From the NCBI GenBank assembly GCA_034408745.1, contig JAWXCM010000189.1:1-20690 (forward strand): a stretch of 20,690 nt of DNA, written 5' to 3'. Numbering within the stretch: position 1 is the first letter of the stretch; each line of letters opens with the position of its first letter. Under the pieces are notes generated by a model, which was not told where the DNA came from, did not search any database, and was given only the letters and a program-made list of their open reading frames with translations. Below are positions 14,889-20,690 of the stretch, piece by piece. The translations under genes and the position numbers were made by a program. The DNA comes from JAWXCM01 sp034408745. GTDB lineage: Bacteria; Acidobacteriota; Terriglobia; Bryobacterales; Bryobacteraceae.

Positions 14889-15917
14889 TTGAGAGTTGGA
14901 GTTATCGGTACCGGCGCTATCTCATGGAAGCACGCACAGGCCTACAAGAACATCGGTTTTGAGGTCACTGTCTGCACCGATATTAGCGAGGCGAATGGCA
15001 AGAAGTTCGCCGACGCGACGGGCGCGGAATACGTTCGCACGTACGAGGAAGTGTGCCGTCATCCGAAGGTGGACTACGTGGATGTCTGCACGTTCCCGGA
15101 CTTCCGGCTGCAGCCGATTGAGATCTGCGCTGAGACGAAGAAGCACGTGCAGGTGCAGAAGCCCATGTCGACGAATCTGACGGCGGCTCGGCGGATGGTG
15201 GAGGTGGCTCGGCGGGCGGGCATCGTGCTGGGCGTGGTGAGTCAGCACCGGTTCGACGATTCGGTGGCTTTCCTGAAGAAGGCGATTGCCGATGGTCGCA
15301 TGGGGAAGATTCTGCAGGCCGACGCGTATGTGAAGTGGTGGCGGTCGGCGGAATATTATTCACGTGCGATCAAGGGCTCCTGGGCGACTGAGGGTGGAGG
15401 CGCTCTCATCAATCAGGCGGTGCATCAGGTGGATGTCCTGCTGTATTTAATTGGGCCGGTGAAGGAGATCTTCTCTTACTGGCAGCTGGGTGCGCTTCAC
15501 AAGATCGAGAGCGAAGACGTGATTGCGGCGATGCTGCGGTATGCCAACGGCGCGACGGGTGTGATTCAGGCGTCGACGGCGTTCTGGCCTGGATATTCGG
15601 AGCGGATGGAAATTCACGGTACGAAGGGCTCGGCGACCCTCACCGGAGACAAGCTGACGGCATGGGATGTGCAGGACGGCGACCTGGGGGATCCGGCTCC
15701 GGTGGAAAAGGAAGTGCAGTCGGGCGCGTCGGATCCTATGGCGATTTCGACACTTCCATTTGAGCGGCAGTTCCTGGATTTCGCGAGGGCGTGCTCGACT
15801 GGTGCGAAACCGCTGGTCGGTGGCGAGGAAGGGTATCGGGCGCTTGAGGTGGTTGTGTCGGCGTATGAATCGGCGAGGCGGGGCGAGAAAGTCGCCATCG
15901 ATCCGCAGGCGGTTTGA
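14889..15917 (+). CDS. Cytoplasmic Gfo/Idh/MocA family oxidoreductase
   Basis: 342 residues. The N-terminus RVGVIGTGAISWKHAQAY is the Rossmann dinucleotide-binding loop. The family EKP motif reads QKP here (Q90-K91-P92), keeping the catalytic-type lysine. The second domain carries WATEGGGALINQAVHQVDVLLYLIGP with the expected His and Asp. No signal peptide is present, unlike the Tat-type relative at 10393. It is probably a sugar or inositol dehydrogenase; the substrate is unknown. The start is TTG at 14889: AGGAG lies 11 bases upstream and homology begins at once, whereas the frame from 14823 adds residues without resemblance. Its stop overlaps the thrB start (TGATG), so the two are translationally coupled. 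Confidence 0.9.
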   Translation: MRVGVIGTGAISWKHAQAYKNIGFEVTVCTDISEANGKKFADATGAEYVRTYEEVCRHPKVDYVDVCTFPDFRLQPIEICAETKKHVQVQKPMSTNLTAARRMVEVARRAGIVLGVVSQHRFDDSVAFLKKAIADGRMGKILQADAYVKWWRSAEYYSRAIKGSWATEGGGALINQAVHQVDVLLYLIGPVKEIFSYWQLGALHKIESEDVIAAMLRYANGATGVIQASTAFWPGYSERMEIHGTKGSATLTGDKLTAWDVQDGDLGDPAPVEKEVQSGASDPMAISTLPFERQFLDFARACSTGAKPLVGGEEGYRALEVVVSAYESARRGEKVAIDPQAV

Positions 15918-16837
15918 TGTTCACGACGGTTCGGGTTCCGGCTTCGAGCGCGAATTTGGGTCCGGGCTTCGATGCACTCGGGCTGGCACTCAGTATCTAT
16001 CTGACGTGCCGATTTCGAAGGGCGGATCGGCTTACGATTCGTGTGTCTGGGCGGGATTCCGAGTGTATTCCTGTTGATGAATCGAATCTGATCTGGCAGA
16101 CGGCGCTGCGGGTGGCAGGGGATGTCGGCGCCGGAGAATTGCCGCCGATTGAGCTGGAAATTCACAACGATATTCCGCTGGGAAAAGGGCTGGGGTCGAG
16201 TGCGGCGGCGCTGACGGCGGGGGTGGTGCTGGCGGATCAACTGCTGGGGCTGGGGTGGAAGCCGCTGCGGATTTTGGATGAGGCTGCGCGGATTGAGGGC
16301 CATCCGGATAACGTCGCGGCGTGTGTGCTGGGGTCGATTGTGGCCAGCGCGATTGACCGTGCGGGGTCGGCCCGTGTGGTGCGGCTGGAGCTGAGTGAGC
16401 GCTTCGACGCCTGCGTGGTGGTTCCGGATTTCGATCTGCCGACGCATAAAGCTCGGGCTGTTTTGCCGGATTCTTATTCGAAAGCCGACGCGATTTTTAA
16501 TGTGCAGCGGGCGGCTTTACTGGTGGCTGCACTGGTGAGCGGGTCGGCGGCCGCGTTCCCGACGGCGCTTGAGGATCGGATGCACCAGCCGTATCGGGCC
16601 GAGCTGGTTCCGGGGCTCGAGGAGATTGTGAAGTTGCGAGCTCCAGGGCTGCTGGGGTGCGCGCTGAGCGGGGCGGGTCCTTCGATCCTGGTGTTTTTCG
16701 AGAAGGGCTGCGAGGGTGTCTGCGATCTGGTGTGCCAGATTTTTGCGATGCATGGGCGGCGGTCGGAGGTGATTCCGGCCCGGATTGCACGCGAAGGGTT
16801 TGAGGTTGAGGTGGGGATGCTTAGCGGTCGGGGGTAA
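15917..16837 (+). CDS. thrB: Homoserine kinase (GHMP family)
   Basis: 306 residues. It phosphorylates homoserine with ATP in threonine biosynthesis. The GHMP motifs are clear: VPASSANLGPGFDALGLAL (7-25), the ATP-binding PLGKGLGSSAAAL (87-99), EGHPDNVAACVLG, and the C-terminal GCALSGAGPSILVF. The segment LPTHKARAVLPDSYSKADAIFNVQRAALL is typical of homoserine kinase rather than mevalonate or galactokinases. ATG at 15917 overlaps the preceding TGA. No thrA or thrC lies in this window, so the pathway genes are not clustered here. Confidence 0.95.
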   Translation: MFTTVRVPASSANLGPGFDALGLALSIYLTCRFRRADRLTIRVSGRDSECIPVDESNLIWQTALRVAGDVGAGELPPIELEIHNDIPLGKGLGSSAAALTAGVVLADQLLGLGWKPLRILDEAARIEGHPDNVAACVLGSIVASAIDRAGSARVVRLELSERFDACVVVPDFDLPTHKARAVLPDSYSKADAIFNVQRAALLVAALVSGSAAAFPTALEDRMHQPYRAELVPGLEEIVKLRAPGLLGCALSGAGPSILVFFEKGCEGVCDLVCQIFAMHGRRSEVIPARIAREGFEVEVGMLSGRG

Positions 16838-17027
16838 AACCGGAAACTCAAGACGAGAGCACATGGCGGGAGCGGCTGGTGAGTGACTCGACGTCGCCTA
16901 CGCAGACTCCGTTAGCAGATTTAGGTGCAAGGTCAGAGCGTTCGAGATTGAACCAGCAAAACTCACGGACCGGGTAGTGCGAGAAGGGTGGTGATTCGAC
17001 GGCCCGCGGAGGGTTGAGGAGGAGATC
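16838..17027. other. 190-base spacer before the ATPase-DUF4276 module
   Basis: No promoter with good -35/-10 spacing and no tRNA could be recognised. A minus-strand frame through here (ending at 16848) has protein-like composition (HYPVREFCWFNLERSD...) and might be the tail of a lost gene, but it overlaps the ATPase start and resembles no family I know. A very strong GAGGAGGAGA ribosome binding site closes the spacer at the ATPase GTG. Confidence 0.4.
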
Positions 17028-18191
17028 GTGGACACTACGGCGCAGCGTTTTCTTAACCTGAGGGTCAAGGGCTTTCGGCGGCTTTCGGATGTGAATCTTG
17101 AGTTGCACCCGTTGACGGTGTTGATTGGAGCCAATGGTGTCGGCAAGTCTTCCATCCTGCAGGCGCTGGACTTGCTGGCTTGTTCTGCGCAGGGAAACCT
17201 GAACTCCGCCATCAGCGACCTTTCCGGCATCGCTTCGATGAGGACGTACGACGCTGCTGGCGAGCTCGAGCTTGGAATCACTATGGATGTTCCAGGACAT
17301 AATCCGTTGGAGTATGAACTCAGCCTGCGGGCACAGGGGTTGGCATACCTAATTGAGAGAGAAACGCTGGTGCAGCTTCGACTGAACTACACAGAGCCTT
17401 TTATACACATCAGTTCCCACGGCTCTGACATCCGCTATTACGAATTTCAGAAATCGAAAAAGCTCGTGCGACCCAATTGGGAACACAACCCGCTGGAATC
17501 GTCGCTTTCTCAAGTGCCGAAACTGTTTCGGGAACCGGAGGAATTTCGGCAGCGGCTCGCATCATCGACTTTCTATCACGTTCTCAACGTCGACTCACGT
17601 TCCCCTGTGCGTCTGCCTCAGGCCATGCGACCGGCTCTGCTGCCCGGTAAGAACGGAGAAGATCTGGTTTCCTGCCTGTACTACTTGCGTGAGGCCGACC
17701 GCGCACGATTTGAAGCAGTCGAGGATGCTCTAAAGTCTGCATTCCCAGGATTCGAGAGGCTCGACTTTCCGCCCGTGGCTGCGGGAACACTCGCGATGAC
17801 GTGGCGAGACAGCAAGTTCTCGAAACCCATGTACATGCACCAGCTCTCCGAGGGCATGTTGCGGTTTCTGTGGCTTGCGACACTCCTTCAGAGCCCGGGA
17901 CTGACGGCTTTAACGCTGCTCGATGAGCCGGAAGTCAGCTTACATCCTGAGTTGTTGAATCTCCTTGCTGGGTTGTTGCGGGAGGCATGTGGCCGTACGC
18001 AGATTGTGGTTGCGACTCATTCCGATCGTCTGATCCGTTTTCTGAGGCCCGATGAGGTTGTGGTCATGGATTCGCAGGAGGATGGTACAACAGCGATGAC
18101 GTGGGCGGACAAGATGAACCTGGAGGACTGGCTTGAGGATTATTCGCTGGATGAACTCTGGCGAATCGGCCGGCTTGGTGCACGCGGATGA
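17028..18191 (+). CDS. ABC-type (SMC/RecF/OLD-like) AAA family ATPase, putative defence ATPase
   Basis: 387 residues. The N-terminal LRVKGFRRLSDVNLEL strand is followed by Walker A GANGVGKS (34-41). After a long middle insert (60-265) come the ABC signature-like LSEGMLRF (273-280), Walker B LTLLDEPE (295-302) with catalytic Glu, and the switch His in ATHSDRLI (H331). This is the RecF/OLD-type predicted ATPase layout (AAA_15/AAA_21). The GTG start at 17028 has AGGAGGAGA 2-6 bases upstream. The stop overlaps the start of the DUF4276 gene (ATGA), so the two are coupled and probably act as one system. Codon choice is more mixed and less G-ending than in thrB or the kinases, which suggests acquisition by transfer (qualitative impression). 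It probably senses or gates the partner protein during phage attack; this is inference from the gene pair. Confidence 0.85.
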   Translation: MDTTAQRFLNLRVKGFRRLSDVNLELHPLTVLIGANGVGKSSILQALDLLACSAQGNLNSAISDLSGIASMRTYDAAGELELGITMDVPGHNPLEYELSLRAQGLAYLIERETLVQLRLNYTEPFIHISSHGSDIRYYEFQKSKKLVRPNWEHNPLESSLSQVPKLFREPEEFRQRLASSTFYHVLNVDSRSPVRLPQAMRPALLPGKNGEDLVSCLYYLREADRARFEAVEDALKSAFPGFERLDFPPVAAGTLAMTWRDSKFSKPMYMHQLSEGMLRFLWLATLLQSPGLTALTLLDEPEVSLHPELLNLLAGLLREACGRTQIVVATHSDRLIRFLRPDEVVVMDSQEDGTTAMTWADKMNLEDWLEDYSLDELWRIGRLGARG

Positions 18192-18797
18192 AGTTTTGCC
18201 ATTCTGATGGAAGGCGAAACGGAGCGAGTATTCCTCCCGCATATTCGCGAGTTCCTCAGTGGGAAGCTTGAGAAGAGGATGCCTCGATTGATTCCGGCAA
18301 GTTATGACGGGCGTATTCCGAAAGGTGACAAGCTGAAGCGTGTGGTCGAGGCTTGGCTACACGGGAGCGAACCCGACGCGGACCACGTGATTGCGCTGAC
18401 GGACGTTTACACAGGAACGAACGATTTCGAGGACGGACAGGACGCCATAAGAAAAATGCGTGCCTGGGTTGGCCCGAACGAACGTTTTCACCCTCACATC
18501 GCCCAACACGACTTCGAGGCATGGCTCCTTCCTTACTGGAAAACAATTCAGGAGGTAGCCAAACACAACAGGAAGGCTCCACCAGGACATCCTGAACTGG
18601 TCAACCACAACCATCCTCCGTCATGGCATATTCGTGAGATTTTTCGCGTCGGCAAGGCACCGCGAGATTACATCAAGACGCGTGACGCGCTCCGCGTCCT
18701 ACGCGGGCAGGACTTGAGCGTAGCGGTCGCGGCATGCCCGGCACTGAAAGCATTCCTAAACACGATAATTACATTATCGAAAGGCGATCCGTTGTAG
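18188..18797 (+). CDS. DUF4276 family protein (TOPRIM-like), N-terminus frameshifted
   Basis: From ATG 18207 it has 196 residues: MEGETERVFLPHI at the start, then VIALTDVYTGTNDF (D66), HDFEAWLLPYW (101-111), a PPGHPELVNHNHPPSWHI segment and a final ACPALKAFL helix, in the order of DUF4276. The EGETE and LTDxY acidic motifs resemble the metal sites of TOPRIM-like nucleases. The family normally begins MKF-hydrophobic-VEGxTE. Here ATG 18188, overlapping the ATPase TGA, gives MKF and then falls out of frame. Deleting one T of TTTT (18194-18197) gives MKFAILMEGETER. As sequenced, only the internal ATG can be used and the first beta strand is lost. It is probably the effector of the ATPase pair. 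Confidence 0.8.
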
Positions 18798-18807
18798 ATG
18801 AGCGTTT

Positions 18808-20690
18808 TCAGCTCTTAAGGGTGATCTCCGACTCGACTTTGGTGGCCCGGTTGCGGAGTTTGACTACGGCTGTCGCGTCGCCCGTGGGCGGGAGCTGGGC
18901 TATGTAGTAGCGATCCGTGACGGTTCCCTGTGGGCCTTTGGTTTCGATCGCCTCGGGCTGGACTGTGGCGCCGTTGATGGTCAGGGTGACAAGGTCCGCG
19001 AGCGGGTCGCGGGGCTGGCCCTGCGGGGTGTGGTTGGCGGCGATGCGGAGACGGATGGCTCGGCCGTCCTTTGGTGCTCCGGCTTCGAACTTGCTGGCCG
19101 GGGTCAGGACTACCAGCGAGGCCATGGGCCGTTTCGGCCACGGGTTCGCGTTGTCCCACCACTGCCAGTCGGCCGCGCGCTGGTTGACGAAGTCGCGGAC
19201 TTCGGGCAGTCCTCCGGCGTGGCGCAGCACGAATTTGGTTACGGCGTCGCGGCGCACGCCCATGACCCAGTCGCGGTCGAGGGCGGCGAGCCAGTTTTCC
19301 CAGGTCGGCTCTTTTGCGATGAACAGGGTGCGGAAGCCGGTGGTCTGCTCGAAACTCCACCAGGATTCGGCATGGTGCGCGTCGGCGAGAGCGACGAAGG
19401 GGAGGCGGCCGTAGAAGCGGTGGAGGTGCGGCTGCGTGTGGAGGAAGTTCTCATTGCCGAAGTGGAAGGTGCACAGGGCGGCGTAGGTCTTCTTCTCGAC
19501 AGCTTCGTCGAGGAGGATGCGGGTTAGCTCCTCATTTTCGTTGAACTGCCAGACCATGCGACCGCCGCCTGCTTTGAGGGCGGGGATGCGACGGTCTCTG
19601 AGACGCTCCCAGGGATGGTGGATTTTCGGGTTGAGGGGCTCGCCGATTTTGGTGTTGGCGGGGGCGCAGAGGTCGACCAGATGGCTGTAATCGCCGAAGC
19701 CTGCGACGGCGGTGAAGGTGTTGTATTCTTCGTTTCCGACCGCGAATTTCACGTTCACTTTGCGGCGGTCGGCGATGGCCTGCGCGGCGGGAATCCAGCC
19801 GGGGTCGGAGTTCTTCGCGGCCCAGATGTGGATGCCGGCGGTGTCGGCGACGGTGACTGCTTCCTCCGGGCTGCCCTTGCCTGGCGCCTCGATCTGCATG
19901 GTCCAGACGCGGAGTCCGTCGGGGATCCCGCTGCGGCGTTTGATGGCGGGTCCGCGCACCAGCGCCGTGGGCACGTGGCCGAGGAGCGCCATGGACTCCA
20001 GAACGTAGAAGGTGCCCATGGGATTGGGGCGCCCATCAGCGGTTTCGCGCCACAGTCCGTCACCTGCGCGCAGGCCTTCGAGCCATTCGATGGCTTTGGC
20101 GCGGTCGTGGGGCTCGGCTCCGAGTTTCTTGAGGATGCTGAGGGCGGCCCAGGTGTAGCCGGCGTCTTCGATGGCGCCCTGCTGTGGATCGGGGGCCCAG
20201 GTGAAGCCGCCGGTGGGGCGCTGGCAGGCGAGGATCCATGGGAGCAGGCGGGTTCCATTCGCCGCGGTCGATTCGCCAATGGCCTCGGTCGCGAGCAGGC
20301 CCCAGAGAGTGTTCATCACATGGCCGTCGCTGCCGTCTGCGGCGGGTGTGTTGTTCCAGGTGCCGTTGGCGCGGCGTCGAGCTGCGAAGTACGTCTTCCA
20401 GGCGGGCTGAGCGGTGTCGATGCCGAGCATGCGGCGGGTTCGGACGGCTGCGGACTGGAACTGAAGCACCGGGTTCTGCCCGGCTTCGTAGCGAGCCTCG
20501 AAGGCGCTGGGCGCGGTCCATTTGGCGGCGAGATCGCGAAAGGCGGAGATGTCGGCGCCGAGCCACTGAAGGGCCTGCACCTGCTGGAAGTCGAGCGTCC
20601 AGAGGGGGCGGACGGTGCGGCGGGTTTCAGGGACGGGGTACTTGTGGAGGAATTGGGTGAGTCCGCCCTTACGGGGGATTTCGGCGCCGA
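18808..20690 (-). CDS. Prenyltransferase/squalene-cyclase repeat (alpha-toroid) protein, 5' end beyond window
   Basis: The frame is open to the right edge, so the start is missing; about 626 residues are visible. The first 250 contain toroid repeats typical of the prenyltransferase/squalene oxidase superfamily (CQRPTGGFTWAPDPQQGA, DAGYTWAALSILKKLGA, GDGLWRETADGRPNPMGTFYVLESMALLG). The middle (about 265-500) is an alpha/beta region (ADTAGIHIWAAKNSDPGW, FAVGNEEYNTF, PFVALADAHHAESWW) that faintly resembles PHP-type hydrolases, though I could not place a full metal site. The last 90 residues look like a beta domain (AIRLRIAANH, LVTLTINGATVQPEA, TAVVKLRNRATKVESEI). The signal peptide, if any, is outside the window. 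Function is unknown. It ends 10 bases from the convergent DUF4276 gene. Confidence 0.65.
   Translation of the reverse strand, partial: GAEIPRKGGLTQFLHKYPVPETRRTVRPLWTLDFQQVQALQWLGADISAFRDLAAKWTAPSAFEARYEAGQNPVLQFQSAAVRTRRMLGIDTAQPAWKTYFAARRRANGTWNNTPAADGSDGHVMNTLWGLLATEAIGESTAANGTRLLPWILACQRPTGGFTWAPDPQQGAIEDAGYTWAALSILKKLGAEPHDRAKAIEWLEGLRAGDGLWRETADGRPNPMGTFYVLESMALLGHVPTALVRGPAIKRRSGIPDGLRVWTMQIEAPGKGSPEEAVTVADTAGIHIWAAKNSDPGWIPAAQAIADRRKVNVKFAVGNEEYNTFTAVAGFGDYSHLVDLCAPANTKIGEPLNPKIHHPWERLRDRRIPALKAGGGRMVWQFNENEELTRILLDEAVEKKTYAALCTFHFGNENFLHTQPHLHRFYGRLPFVALADAHHAESWWSFEQTTGFRTLFIAKEPTWENWLAALDRDWVMGVRRDAVTKFVLRHAGGLPEVRDFVNQRAADWQWWDNANPWPKRPMASLVVLTPASKFEAGAPKDGRAIRLRIAANHTPQGQPRDPLADLVTLTINGATVQPEAIETKGPQGTVTDRYYIAQLPPTGDATAVVKLRNRATKVESEITLKS

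Noticed and set aside
16930..16960. tRNA-like T-arm (TTCGAGATTGAACC)
   Set aside because: No matching acceptor, D or anticodon arm can be folded around it on either strand.
16848..17300. Minus-strand frame crossing the spacer before the ATPase
   Set aside because: Over half is antisense to the ATPase N-terminus including Walker A. The tail within the spacer looks protein-like but matches no family I know.
18815..19360. Alternative minus-strand frame at the right edge (181 codons)
   Set aside because: It is an Arg/His/Pro-rich shadow of the toroid protein frame, which carries the recognisable repeats.

Overview
The window looks like a stretch of chromosome from an Acidobacteriota bacterium, most plausibly a Bryobacterales/Solibacter-like lineage. 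This is inference. The basis is a GC-rich sequence with many G-ending codons, a zinc-ribbon Ser/Thr kinase, a Tat-exported Gfo/Idh/MocA oxidoreductase, a PEP-CTERM surface protein, DUF4097 and DUF2382 proteins, and many GTG/TTG starts. No rRNA, tRNA, insertion sequence or CRISPR array was seen.

Layout. 1-251 has no recognisable gene. 252-913 (minus) holds a decayed RES-Xre type toxin-antitoxin pair with operator-like palindromes upstream. 1057-2441 (plus) is a radical SAM/SPASM enzyme whose C-terminal Ig-like domain lies in the -1 frame. 5226-2448 (minus) is a three-gene operon: DUF2382 stress-type protein, a membrane pseudokinase with an NTF2-like tail, and a TauE/SafE exporter. Its ribosome binding site lies inside a perfect hairpin. 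5383-6210 (plus) is a secreted DUF4097 protein. 9511-6215 (minus) is an active Ser/Thr kinase followed by a damaged metallo-beta-lactamase-fold gene. From 9556 rightward come a class III-like PPK2, a Tat-type Gfo/Idh/MocA protein, a secreted alpha/beta hydrolase with Asp at the nucleophile position, and a P-domain PEP-CTERM protein. 14817-13268 (minus) is dusB-rnhA with overlapping stop and start. 14889-16837 (plus) is a second Gfo/Idh/MocA protein overlapping thrB.

The most interesting part is 17028-18797 (plus). It is a two-gene module of an ABC-type SMC/RecF/OLD-like ATPase and a DUF4276 protein (TOPRIM-like acidic motifs), with an ATGA overlap, and its codon use looks different from its neighbours. 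The layout resembles ATPase-TOPRIM anti-phage systems such as PARIS and OLD/Gabija, but the effector family differs. The DUF4276 gene has one extra T in a TTTT run just after its natural start. The right edge (18808-20690, minus) is a partial prenyltransferase-repeat (toroid) protein.

Three genes (radical SAM, MBL fold, DUF4276) have frames that are rejoined by changing a short homopolymer by one base. This suggests either homopolymer errors in the assembly or real slippage mutations, and it affects how each gene should be read.
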